From the NCBI GenBank assembly GCA_013397115.1, contig VWZW01001649.1:2793068-2857067 (forward strand): a stretch of DNA of 64,000 bases, written 5' to 3'. The translations under genes were made by a program, and so were the position numbers. The stretch is from Edolisoma coerulescens (lineage: Eukaryota > Chordata > Aves > Passeriformes > Campephagidae). Shown one piece after another: positions 25,201 through 34,400 of this stretch. The notes under the pieces were generated by a model. That model made no database searches, was not told the origin of the DNA, and worked only from the letters and a program-made list of their open reading frames with translations. The first letter of the stretch is position 1. Each line of letters opens with the position of its first letter.

Positions 25201-26715
25201 AATTCAGGATACAGCAGTGTCATAACTAAACCACTTTTTTCTTTTTCAGCTAACAGAAAATCTTCAATTGGCGTAAAAAAGAGCAGCAAAAATAGAACGT
25301 TAACCAGACAGTCTATATCAAAAATTCCAGCATCATCAAATTCTACCTCATCTAAACTAACTCATATAAATAATTCCAGGGTACCAAAGAGACTGAAAAA
25401 GCCTGCAAAGCCTTTACTTTCAAAGATAAAGTTGAGAAATCAGTGTAAAAGGCCAGAGCAAAAGAATACTTCTCGAAAGCTTGAAATGGGAAATTTAGTT
25501 CTCAAAGAGCCTAAAGTAGTTTTGTATAAAAACTTGCCCATTAAAAAGGATAAAGAATTGGAGGGACCAGTCAAAGTTGCAGTCTCTAGTGGATGCTTAA
25601 CGAGGCATGCAGCGAGAGAACATAAACTGAATTCTGTGAAAGGTGCTCATGAGCATGGTGATATTGCACCCTGCACGTACATCACGAGGAGGTCGATGAG
25701 AACAAGGATGAGTTTGAAGGAGACCTCTGACACAAAGCTTGAACCAAATACGTTGGATAGCTATAAGAGTAACTTGACTGGAACACAATCGGACATTGCA
25801 GAGCAGCAGTCTCGTGCGTTAAACGACAACGATGTGGCTCATGGACCATCGCATAAAGGGGAGGGTCGGTGCCAGAGAAATGATGCAGGCACATCAAAAA
25901 AGAAATCTCGACAAGGAAAGCTTGTGAAACCATCTTCAAAAACAGAGGAAACTGATACTATGCACAACACACCTGTGAAAGATGAAGTACCAGATTTGGT
26001 TAGTTCTCATTCAGAACTCGAAGAGAGGAATAATGTGGTGGATACACCTGTTGGCTTTAAAGACTGTATCCCTGGATCTGGTGGCTGTTCTGTAACAACT
26101 GACAATTTTAAAGCAAAAGACAGCTTTAGAACTGCAAAAAGTAAAAAGAAAAGACGAATCACGAGGTATGATGCACAACTTATCCTTGAAAATAGCTCTG
26201 GGATCCCTAAACTGACTCTTCGTAGGCGCCATGATAGCAGTAGCAAGGCAAATGATCAAGAGAGTGATGGAATGAATTCTTCAAAAATAAGCATAAAATT
26301 AAGTAAAGACCATGAAAAAGATAATAATTTATATGTAGCAAAGCTAAATAATGGGTTTAACTCAGGATCAGGCAATAGTTCAACAAAATTAAAAATACAG
26401 CTAAAACGAGAGGAAGAAAACAGAGGGACATACCCTGAGGACCTTCATGAAAATGGTGTGTGTTGTAGTGAAACTCTCTCCCTTTTGGAGTCAAGAATGG
26501 AAGTAGATGATTATGGTCACTATGAAGAGGAAACAGCAGATGAGTCATCATCAGAAGAGGACGATGAAGAGGAAGATGACTATGATGATGAATTTGATGA
26601 CTTTATTCCTCTTCCTCCAGCGAAGAGATTAAGGCTTATTGTTGGCAAGGATTCAATAGATATTGATATTTCTTCCAGGAGGAGAGAAGATCAGTCTTTA
26701 AGGCTCAATGCATAA
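7090..26715 (+). CDS. KMT5B: KMT5B (SUV420H1) histone H4 lysine-20 N-methyltransferase, complete CDS in nine exons
   Basis: CDS = join(7090-7243, 8084-8231, 17576-17741, 18903-19012, 20792-20958, 21611-21630, 21799-21935, 23715-23911, 25250-26715): 2,565 nt, 854 residues. All junctions are GT-AG and the phases close without error. In the family, the nuclear enzyme turns H4K20me1 into H4K20me2/me3 using S-adenosylmethionine; it acts in heterochromatin (HP1-linked), DNA repair and genome stability. Seen here: N-terminal region (about 35-165), SET core (about 166-285) with the NHDC motif at 247-250 and [11 protein letters not shown] at 275-285, and a post-SET CxCxxC cluster at 294-299 which with Cys-250 makes the zinc site. 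Residues 302-854 are Ser/Lys-rich and basic, then acidic (about 790-817), ending SLRLNA. Human isoform 1 is 885 aa as I recall it; 23 of the missing residues are a segment between MNT and RFRP that is not in this model. No frameshift or missing catalytic residue is seen. Confidence 0.97.
7244..8083 (+). other. KMT5B: KMT5B intron 2
   Basis: Donor GTACGT at 7244, acceptor TTCTTATTTGCAG ending at 8083. The 840 bases are AT-rich and show no repeat or exon that I recognise. Confidence 0.85.
8084..8231 (+). CDS. KMT5B: KMT5B exon 3 (residues 52-100)
   Basis: Completes the Cys-52 codon and encodes SGASGFEGQSRYVPSS through GFQTHKMNT, the conserved N-terminal helical part of the catalytic fragment. 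It ends with AG before GTAACT, leaving a phase-2 split of Arg-101. In human isoform 1 a further 23-residue segment follows at this junction. Confidence 0.96.
10008..10031. repeat. Inverted repeat, 11-bp arms, 2-base centre
   Basis: Left arm TCTAGAGCTCC (10008-10018) and right arm GGAGCTCTAGA (10021-10031) are exact reverse complements around TG. It lies deep in KMT5B intron 3. No function is implied. Confidence 0.85.
15255..15325. repeat. Two-copy tandem duplication, about 35 bp unit
   Basis: Copy 1 (15255-15290) and copy 2 (15292-15325) share TTCTTT, a CCCACT block and the run TTCAGTTGGGATAC, with a few substitutions. This is a local duplication in KMT5B intron 3. Confidence 0.75.
17576..17741 (+). 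CDS. KMT5B: KMT5B exon 4 (residues 101-156)
   Basis: Finishes Arg-101 and encodes FRPIKGRQEELKEVIERF through QERLFKEH, the Lys/Glu-rich helical segment that packs before the SET core. Ends phase 0 at CAT before GTAGGT. Reading on into the intron stays open to 17819, but I know of no isoform that uses it. Confidence 0.96.
17742..18902 (+). other. KMT5B: KMT5B intron 4
   Basis: Donor GTAGGT at 17742, acceptor TTTTTTCATTGCAG ending at 18902. It includes a G/T-rich patch near 18000-18050. No other feature is seen. Confidence 0.85.
18903..19012 (+). CDS. KMT5B: KMT5B exon 5 (residues 157-192)
   Basis: Encodes [24 protein letters not shown] through NGAKIVATKE, the opening strands of the SET domain. 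The exon ends with the first two bases of the Trp-193 codon before GTAAGA. Confidence 0.96.
19013..20791 (+). other. KMT5B: KMT5B intron 5
   Basis: Donor GTAAGA at 19013 and acceptor ending TATATTAAAG at 20791, whose pyrimidine tract is weaker than at the other introns. I see no repeats or exons in the 1.8 kb. Confidence 0.85.
20792..20958 (+). CDS. KMT5B: KMT5B exon 6 (residues 193-248)
   Basis: Completes Trp-193 and encodes KRNDKIELLVGCIAEL through NCAQLWLGPAAFINH. It ends with the Asn-247/His-248 pair of the SET NHxC motif and the first base of Asp-249, before GTGAGT. In SET enzymes this Asn-His pair contacts S-adenosylmethionine. Confidence 0.97.
20959..21610 (+). other. KMT5B: KMT5B intron 6
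   Basis: From GTGAGT at 20959 to the acceptor GGACCTTTTTCAG ending at 21610. No repeat or other feature is recognised in these 652 bases. Confidence 0.88.
21611..21630 (+). CDS. KMT5B: KMT5B exon 7, 20-nt microexon (residues 249-255)
   Basis: Flanked by a strong acceptor (CCTTTTTCAG) and donor (GTAAGC), this 20-base exon finishes Asp-249 and encodes CRPNCK. It supplies Cys-250, a zinc ligand of the SET/post-SET site, between NH in exon 6 and FVSTGRD in exon 8. The family sequence NHDCRPNCKFVSTGRD requires exactly these bases, so the exon is certain despite its size. Skipping it would shift the frame (20 is not a multiple of 3). Confidence 0.95.
21631..21798 (+). other. KMT5B: KMT5B intron 7 (168 bases)
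   Basis: A short intron from GTAAGC to CCTTCCCCAG, containing a T-run near 21668-21684 and a long pyrimidine tract before the acceptor. Its small size may help pair the microexon with exon 8. Confidence 0.92.
21799..21935 (+). CDS. KMT5B: KMT5B exon 8 (residues 256-300)
   Basis: Encodes [32 protein letters not shown] and ENNEYCECYTCE. It contains the [10 protein letters not shown] core with the catalytic tyrosine region of SET enzymes, and the post-SET cysteines 294, 296 and 299 that bind zinc together with Cys-250 from the microexon. Ends with AG of Arg-301 before GTATGC. Confidence 0.97.
21936..23714 (+). other. KMT5B: KMT5B intron 8
   Basis: Donor GTATGC at 21936, acceptor CTTTTTATTTGTAG ending at 23714. 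No recognised repeats or genes in 1.8 kb. Confidence 0.85.
23715..23911 (+). CDS. KMT5B: KMT5B exon 9 (residues 301-366) with read-through stop
   Basis: Completes Arg-301 and encodes RGTGAFKSRVGLPAPTPV through DTTQEKGNA, ending the conserved catalytic fragment and starting the Ser-rich linker. The donor is A before GTAAGT. Reading through it gives Ser-Lys-stop (TAA at 23917-23919), a 368-residue short protein. Confidence 0.95.
23912..25249 (+). other. KMT5B: KMT5B intron 9, possible short-isoform 3' end
   Basis: Starts GTAAGT and ends CTTTTTCAG at 25249. The stop TAA lies only five bases inside, and an AATAAA at 24282-24287 lies 363 bases after it, so a transcript ending in this intron would encode a complete catalytic domain without the C-terminal half. 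I recall that human KMT5B has a 393-residue isoform ending Ser-Lys at the matching place. No repeat is recognised. Confidence 0.7.
24282..24287 (+). terminator. Candidate intronic poly(A) signal (AATAAA)
   Basis: AATAAA within KMT5B intron 9, downstream of the read-through stop at 23919. It could serve the short isoform. A single hexamer is weak evidence by itself. Confidence 0.35.
25250..26715 (+). CDS. KMT5B: KMT5B exon 10 (residues 367-854), C-terminal half
   Basis: One 1,466-base exon carries 57% of the protein. It is rich in Lys, Ser and Arg (for example KKSKNRTLTR-like and KSKKKRRITRYD segments suited to nuclear import and chromatin contact) and ends with an acidic run (about residues 790-817), then PLPPAKRLRLIVGKD and RLNA before TAA at 26713-26715. 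In the family this half directs the enzyme to heterochromatin, in part by HP1 binding. The first part and the last about 70 residues look most conserved; the middle differs more from human. Confidence 0.97.
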
Positions 26716-26750
26716 GCTTATAGGTCTTAAACTGACCTGGATGTCATTTT

Positions 26751-26800
26751 TAAAAAAAAAAAAAAAAATTAAAAAAATAATAATAATAAAAAAACCAACA
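26751..26800 (+). repeat. A-rich low-complexity run with (AAT)n
   Basis: About 17 consecutive A residues followed by short A runs and four AAT-like units, beginning about 36 bases after the KMT5B stop. It is prone to length variation and to false priming in cDNA libraries. Confidence 0.9.
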
Positions 26801-27003
26801 AAAATTCCATTTGATTATTCCTCAACTAAAGAACTTTCTGAAAAACTTAGTGGCAGCACTTCTTTATTCACCTATCAACGTAATATTGTAGAAAGTGTAC
26901 AGCATACTGACTCTTCTTAAGTCTGATTTGTGCAGATTTTTATTGTACTTTTTGATAGCCTTCTTATGTGCAATTCCAAGTTAGAGGTAATGCTCTGTTG
27001 TAA

Positions 27004-27009
27004 AATAAA
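27004..27009 (+). terminator. Poly(A) signal AATAAA, proximal
   Basis: Canonical hexamer in the KMT5B 3' UTR, 289 bases past the stop. Confidence 0.45.
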
Positions 27010-27428
27010 GGCTCAAGCAAAGTTATGAAATTGCATCAGATCTTTCCATGCAGGACAATGAGAATACAGTGTGGCTACAGAATTATTTTTGATCAGTAGG
27101 AGCGTTAGTTTGCTCTTACAATATTTGACTAAACAATTTACAAAATCATAGTAGCAGCATATTAAGGTTTTCTAGTATATGTTAATATCACCAGCAATGA
27201 TCTACAGCTTTCCAATTTATTTGCTAGATGGTTTTTCCCCCTTGGAGTTTGTCAGTTTTAACACTGTATGCTGTCCCAGACGTACTGTTTGTGGCCTTTG
27301 TTATAGTAGCAAACCGTTGGTTGGAAGTCAACTTGATTTCTTTAAAAAAAGAGAAAAAAAATATGAAAAGGTGTTGACAATTTGCTGACTTTTTAGTACA
27401 TTATATGTACAAGGGTAGCAGTATGCAG

Positions 27429-27434
27429 AATAAA
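27429..27434 (+). terminator. Poly(A) signal AATAAA
   Basis: Canonical hexamer followed within 30 bases by T/G-rich sequence (TTTGGATATGGTGTATTTAT, starting at 27436), a good downstream element. Confidence 0.5.
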
Positions 27435-27901
27435 GTTTGGATATGGTGTATTTATTGCTTGTTACGTAAATTAAACACCTTGTATTTAACACTTTTCAAT
27501 ACTTTTAGATAAAATTGTTCTTTGCAAGAATGATTGGTGCTTATTTTTTCAAGAATTTGCTGTGAAATAATGTGATTACAGCGGGCAACATTTATCCAAT
27601 GAACTGCAGCTATCCTAAATTGGTTCTTCATATTTTTCTGTTGCACTTGTAAAATGCTACAAGGAATTTAAAGAAAAATCTATTCACTTTAACTTATGAT
27701 AGTTTTATCAAATTAAAAACAACTAAGTCACAGCTTTTGTTCTGTGGTAACCTATGAATTGTTTGTCTTTTAAGAACCAGTTGTAAAAGACTGAAGAAAT
27801 ATGTATATGTTGTAAATATTTGTGTGTTGTGAGAAATTTTGTCATAAGAAATTGAGATAACTTGCCAGAAGGGTTTTTAAGTTTAGAAATACATCCATGC
27901 C

Positions 27902-27907
27902 AATAAA
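27902..27907 (+). terminator. Poly(A) signal AATAAA
   Basis: Canonical hexamer in the distal KMT5B 3' UTR. Confidence 0.4.
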
Positions 27908-28041
27908 ATAGGAAACTGTAAACCTAGTTTTAAACTCTGCATCAGTTGGAGTTCTTTGCTCATACATAGTTCACTTAATACTTCAGAGTCTGCTTTATAA
28001 CAATGAAGAGCATCAGGGCGATCTTTGGCTCTTTGGTTTTT

Positions 28042-28047
28042 AATAAA
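28042..28047 (+). terminator. Poly(A) signal AATAAA, distal
   Basis: Last hexamer before sequence that no longer looks like UTR; GATTGTTTGTATGTATAAAT begins about 30 bases later as a T/G-rich downstream element. Best candidate for the main 3' end. Confidence 0.55.
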
Positions 28048-28065
28048 AGAATGTTAGGAAACTTT

Positions 28066-30744
28066 TGGGCACAATGGATTGTTTGTATGTATAAATTAGC
28101 TTGTTTCTAAGCCATTTCTTTCGAACAGGTCTGAAACGTCAGAACTGACATAAGTGTATATATTGCTTTGGTCTGTGGTATTTTGTGTTTCTACTCAACC
28201 GTGGATTAAGGTTTCAAGTTTTTGTATCTAGGGGTGTAGAAACACAAGATTCATCCTAAAACAGGTGCTGTTGGGTCAGCTGTTGGCTGCTCAGGATTTT
28301 CATTTCAAGTCCAACTCTATCTGCCCTAAAGATCAAGAGCTTGAGTTACCTGATCACTGTGTTACCCAGTGGTGAAAGCATTAGTGGAGAGAATGAAGTG
28401 TAGAATTCAATCTAATACTTGTAACTCTGTCAGTCTCTGGGAAAGGCCCTGTGTCATGCCAGGGTGTGCATGTTTTTAGAACGTGGGTGGGTCTGTCTAT
28501 GCAACCCATGGCTCATCCTGTCAGACCTTGGCCTTCAATTCCGGGAAGAACACATGAACGCTTTTCGTGAGTATGCGCACAGCTGTGGTGGCTTGTCTTG
28601 TGGGGCCTCTAATTGTACTCTATCATAAAATAGGTTAAAGGAGAGAGAGATGGGTTAAGGGCTTGCCTTGAAGTAGGAAGTGTCCAGGAAACAGCTGATG
28701 ACAAATGACACCAATACAGCTCTTTCAGAATTCACAGGCGTTGTCACTGGCTGCTGTGCCCTACAAGCATGTGTGGCTGTACCAGCAAAAGCTGAACAGT
28801 CTGTGCACTCTTTACTTACAGCCCTTCTGTGTCCTTGCTGCTCCCGCTTGCAGGTTCATCCTCAGTGCTCCTCTGGCAGCCTCAGTGGTTGTNACCTGAG
28901 CATGTGAGGGAAAGGGGGTCAATGCAGCAAATAAACATTGCCCACCATTGTAGGTGTTTATGACCAGTGTGCTTGAGAGCAGGGTTAGAGCTTGCTAAAC
29001 CAGCATCAAGCAATGAGAGCAGATGATAAAATGGGTAAGAAACTGTAAATGAATCCTTCCCTTAGAGGGAGAAGCTGTTTTCCTGGAGTGGATGATCCTC
29101 GTAACTCCTAGTTTGGCCAACCCCTTAATGAGAGCTGCTTTCCTTTTCCTTTAGTGTGAGGGTAAGTACAAGTAACTCTTTGGGGATCAGGATCTCTGCA
29201 TTGCTCTTGTTCATTGAACAACCTTCTTGTCTTGGAGAATCTGGAACAAAAGCTCTGAGTCATTTCCATGGCCATGGCCTGCTCTACAGGTGTTTGTGTT
29301 ACAGATACCTTAAAAACAATGAAATGTATTCCCCCAAGTTGGTCAGGTAGGCAGGGCTTCCACAACCCCAGACGTGCCCCCTTCCCATGACACAGGAAGT
29401 CGGCATTTTCCTTACATCATCTATGTGTGAATCAGTGGATCTCAGTGTTTTCATAACCGTAGGGGAAGGTGAATGTTTGTCACCTGTATGAGAACCTGAC
29501 AGCCTGGCCATGTTTCTTGTCCAGATTGCAAAGCGGCGTGGAGCTCATAGTGATTTGACTGTCAGGGACCCTGTCTAGCCTTGATGTCTCGTTGCGCAAG
29601 ATACTGGTAAGAAAAGATGCCACAGCTGAGTAGGTTTGAGGTGACCACGTTTTAGCAGGCTGAAGAACTGGAGGAAGTGTATTATGGATGGGCTTTGCCA
29701 GTTGTATGTTGTGTGTAACGGGTTGTTGGGCTACACAGGAAACATCCCAACCACTATGAAAATGGCAGGCTGGCTGCAGATTTGGGAGCATCCTGTCATA
29801 TGCAGTTATGCTGCCAACCCCTCACGTACCCAAAGTATGTTCATGTCTGCTTTTGGCTGGGGATTTTTTTCTGGTGTCTTTTTGTGCATTTTACCTTACC
29901 TAATACTGCTGGTTTACCTTCTTTAAAATCCGCTCAGAAGCAGAATTTCTTTGCTCCCCGTAATCGTATGGTTGGTTGCCCTTTTTAGAATGAAAGGTTG
30001 AAGGCTTGTGAGCTGTGCATAGTGAGACCTACTGAAAATTAAAATCAGCTAAGTTTGCACTGTATTTTCTAGTATCATGCCTTTTCCTAAATCCCCCACC
30101 CCAGTGAGTATTCTCTTGTTTGGGCTGGGTCTTAAGTAAATCTATGGCCTTGCATAATCTCTGTTGCCCCTTTCTAAACTCTTGATTTCACAAAGTAAGG
30201 AGGTTATGGTAGGTTGTTGTTCTTTAGCAGCACTTCATGGTAGCAACAGTAACATTTGTTCTTTTTTGCCGGCTATAGCTCCCGCTTTTTGCCAACCAAG
30301 GGAACTTCTGTGGCAGTTGTGCTTGAGTTAACATACCTTGTTTACAAATATTTTACAAATATTTTTACTATTGCATAGTATACGGGTTGTTTCAGTGTTA
30401 TTCCCTCTCCCCACTGTAATTTTACTTTCATCCTTGCAAGAAATTTGATCAGAACAGTTCCTGCCACAGACACAGAAGCTTAGGTGGTAGTGGTGGTGTT
30501 GGAGGACTCCATGTTGCATGTGCAGTTATCTCAGTGCTGAAACAGGTACGGGGCCAGTGAAGAAGTGTTGCTTGGGAATGGCTTTGCTTCACAAGCAGAG
30601 ATTTGTGTGTTTGGTAGTGAATTTCAGTCAGTGGACCCAAGAAACCATAGGTTTTTCCACTGGTGCTTTATGACGTTCATCAGAAGTCAGCTCTATTTCA
30701 TAATTAGATTTTTAGTTCTTTTTTTTGCTTCAGTCCCCATTAAT
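28066..30744. other. Intergenic sequence, no gene seen
   Basis: No open frame with splice support, no recognised repeat and no RNA gene. One ambiguous base (n) at 28893. A short purine run (GAGAGAGA) lies near 28641. Confidence 0.6.
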
Positions 30745-30810
30745 TTAAGAGTTGGATTCAATGATCCTTGTGGGTCCCTTCCAACTCAAAATATTCTGTG
30801 ATTCTGTGTA
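30745..30810 (+). mobile_element. CR1 LINE 3'-terminal scrap
   Basis: Reads GAGTTGGATTCAATGATCC (from 30750), then 'gtgggtcccttccaactc' and ends ATTCTGTGATTCTGTG, the CR1 3' terminus with its short tandem tail. Only about 65 bases remain. Confidence 0.88.
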
Positions 30811-30885
30811 ATTACCATGTTTGGCCACACTACTTTACAATGGAATTTGAGGTAAACTGGTAGATCCAATAAAATGTGGTCAGCA

Positions 30886-31465
30886 GGTCAAGGGAGTGAT
30901 TCTGCCTCTACTGGGCTGTCATAAGATCTCACCTGGAGTGCTGTGTCCAGGTCTCGAGTGCTCAGCACAGGAAAGACACAGACCTGTGGAGCGGGTCCAG
31001 AGGAGGGGCACAGAGATGGTCAGAGGACTGGAGCACCCGACGCTCTATGAGGCTGGAGGCTGAGAGACTATGAGGACTGAGGGAGCTGGGGTTGTTCAGC
31101 TTGGAGAAGGCCTCACGGAGACCTTAGAGCACCTTCCAGCACTGAAAGGGGGCCTACAGGAAGGCTCGAGGGGGACTTTTCACAAGTGATAGGACAAGGG
31201 GCAGTGGCTATAAACTGCAAGACAGTAGGTTTAGATTAGATTTTAGGAAGAAATTCTTTACTGTGAGGGTTGTGAGACACTGGATCAGGGTGCCCAGAGA
31301 AGTTGTAGATGCCCCATCCCTGTCAGTGTTCAAAGCCAGGCTGGATGGGGCTCTGAGCAACCTGGTCTAGTGGAAGGTGTCCCTGTCCATGGCAGCAGGG
31401 TTGGAATGAGATGATCTTCAAGGTCCTTTCCAACCCAAACCACTCTATGATTCCATGATCTAAGG
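30886..31465 (+). mobile_element. CR1 LINE 3' fragment, about 580 bp
   Basis: Contains the successive CR1 landmarks 'cacctggagtgctgtgtcc', 'gttgttcagcttggagaa', a 'ttaggaagaaattctttac' block, 'ggatggggctctgagcaacc' and the end 'ggtcctttccaacccaaacc' with a CTATGATTCCATGAT tail. It starts 76 bases after another CR1 3' end in the same direction, so two separate insertions lie side by side. No intact reverse-transcriptase frame remains. Confidence 0.93.
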
Positions 31466-34400
31466 TGGAGAATGACCACCTGAATGAATCAATGATCTAA
31501 GTCAGAGAAATGTAGTGGATAGGACGTGACTGTACTCACATTTGCATAAACCTTTTATATGCAGCATGAGGACAGGACTGCTGGATAGTTCAGGGCTACC
31601 AAAATCTCTTGGATTGTACTGAATACCAGGACAGAAGGGTAGTCTTTCCAGATCGAGAGATTTAAGTCCTCTTCTGAAGCCCAAGTGCCAGGCCCACTGA
31701 AAATGTTCTAGAGCCAAAGATTAGCCATGGCCCATCCAGTCACAGTAGGCAACAGTCCAGAAGGGATTACCTTCCCATAACACTAACTCACTAATGATTC
31801 AGCAGACAACACCTCCCAACTTCAGGAGTAACAGCAAACTTTGAGATCCAGCCTTGGGTGTGCCCTCGTTGTTAAAGAAACTCTCCTGTTGGACCCTGCT
31901 GTCCCAGGACCTGTTTGATCTGAGCTGGTTTGGCTTTGCTCTAATGATAAAGTGTTTCAGGATGGACTGGACATGCAGGACTTCCAGAGACTTGAAAAGG
32001 GGGAGATGCCAAGAGGGAAAAGCTATGAGGAGTGTTTGGTATAAAGTGCTGTCAGTAAGAACACGGAGGTTAGGTAAGGGATGAGCTGATCACTGTCTCA
32101 TGCCTGCTTTTGTGTAACACTTCTCTGTCAGGCTGGGCTGTCAGTAAAAGTGATAAAACATTATGGATAGTGTTATTACACTAATCAAGTTCATATGTGC
32201 ATACCCCTTCTCACAGCACAGTCAGGCAGAGCACATAGATACCATGGCAATGGCATCAAGCATCCAGTAAAATAGAATACTTCCCTGCTGGGAAATACTT
32301 GGGTCATACAGTGCTCTCTGCTTCCATCTGGGGTTTTTAATGTTTTACCCTATCTTCAACTCCGTCCTTGAAGGGCTTTTCCAATATCATGCTTCCATCC
32401 CATGCAGCTGACCTGCACACGAGATGCAGGTGCTGCCCCAGAAGAGAAGTGTCTGGAGTCTGTAAAAAGACACCTCACAACTCGTGCTACAGAGCTCGCT
32501 GTCAGGAAGAGCCCTGAGCGGCGCTCCCGGCAGGTGCTGCACCAAAGCAGCCAAGAGCAGCCCTGCTGCTGGGAACCAGCATCCCAGCATCGGCATTGCT
32601 TTGCTGCCACGGCTGCTGAACTGGGTGACATCACTACTGATGTTCATCCATCCTGTTACATCAGAGCTTGTGCACTGCAAATGCTGAAGGGGGGGAATCT
32701 GGGAGAAGGAAGTGAAAGACAAAATTCAAGCCTGGTGGGGTTCTCTCTGCCTTCAGCACTCTCAAATTTCCAGTGATGATATTCCCTTCCCTGCAGGATG
32801 TGATGCTACACACACACGCCGTTGTGGTGATTAATCACCAATGGAGAAATGATCCATCTGGCTCTCTTAGTCTGACTCTACCTTGTGGTAAGTACCTAAA
32901 TGGTAACCTTTATCTGCATCCCTAGTCTTGCTGGAGACAGAGGCACTGCTTATATTTGTAGCTTTGGAATTATGCTTTATGTAAGACCCTTAGGGATAAG
33001 AGCTGTGCTCTCTAATTGCATTTCTGTGGCACAGGCAGATTTCTTTTGAACATAACTTGAATTCTAAATTTCTTAGATCTTCTAAATCTTTATCATTCTT
33101 GTTCTGAGAGAAAACAGTGTTATTCTTGTGGTGTTTTAATCCGTAAGAGTACCTAGCTATAGTCTTGACTTCAAAATTCAGGTGACTGAATTCTGGTTGT
33201 GAGCAGTTTGCATGAGCAGGGTAATCGCACCGTTTCTTTCCAAGGTGCTTGCAAGAGAATTCCTACCTTGCTACAGAAATATTTTTCAAAATGCTTTTCT
33301 TTTCCTCCTTTTCTTTAAGTTGTAAAGAAACCCTGAAGTGAATAAAAGTCAAAGCAACACTGTCTGCAATTCTATAGCCAGCTTGCAAAAATTTTCCAAG
33401 TTGTAAAAAGATAAAACTTAATTGATCGACAGCAATGCAAAATCTTTGCAACAAACTTTGAAGTACAATTTTTCTCAAAGTAATAACCTCTCAGTTTTGA
33501 ACAAACTAACAAATAAAACCATGAGGCTGACTATGCTAAAGTTCCCCTAAAACTCAGTGTAGAGAAGCAGGCATTTTCAGAAGTTCATTTTCAGAATATA
33601 ATTTGACCAGATGGAACTTAACTCCATCTTTGGAGAAAAGCCTTGAAATAATTTTAAAAGAAATAAATAAGAAACTCAAACCCTTCTTTCAGCTCCCCCA
33701 AGGAAGCCAGCTGGCTCCTCTCACCTACACATTGGTTTAGGATAGCAGGATTTTTCATCTAGAAATTGCTCTGTAAAATGCTTGTTGCATTTTACTGGTT
33801 CATCTTCCATACCTGCACTACTTAAGGGTTTACCTGTTGCAAACCAGGCTCCAGAGGGGAAGTCAGTAACACGCAGCAAAATTTTCCTGTCTGAGGTGAC
33901 ACCGTGTTTCTCCCCGGCCTTGCCTGTGCCAAGGACAGAGCTGGCACCTGCCAACTGCAGCTACCTGTGCAGGGTTACAGCTGAGGTGTGACTCGGTGCC
34001 ACTGTCTGGGGCCAAGGCAAACCTGCAAAGAGTTGCTCACTGTAGCCCACCTGTCCCTTCATAAAAGGACTCTACCCTACAGTGGGATATTGGGAACGAT
34101 GCTGATTGGTACCAAGAGGAAAGATCTCCAAAAGCCAAAACCATTAATGCACCTTTGCCCCGACGGCGGCTTCTCCTCGCCCTTCTTCGCTGTTCTGGAC
34201 AAGCTCTTTTATCCATTGACTGTTACTGTTCCCAGCACAAGGTGGCACTAGGATTCCAAGAGAGGGACTTCTCAGCTCTGCAGCCCTGCTCCCCGTTGGG
34301 AAACCAGTGTGTATTAGTTACAAGCTGTTTGGCCATTTATTGCTTTGTACTGTGAGGGAGTGCATCTGAGAATTATATGGGGGAAGAAAACAACCAGCCA

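Larger units (their letters stand above)
26716..28065 (+). other. KMT5B: KMT5B 3' UTR (end inferred)
   Basis: AT-rich sequence after the stop with AATAAA at 27004, 27429, 27902 and 28042. The last is followed by a T/G-rich downstream element (about 28078-28100), so I place the distal end near 28065. A long A/AAT run at about 26751-26800 lies just past the stop. Alternative 3' ends are likely. Confidence 0.6.
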
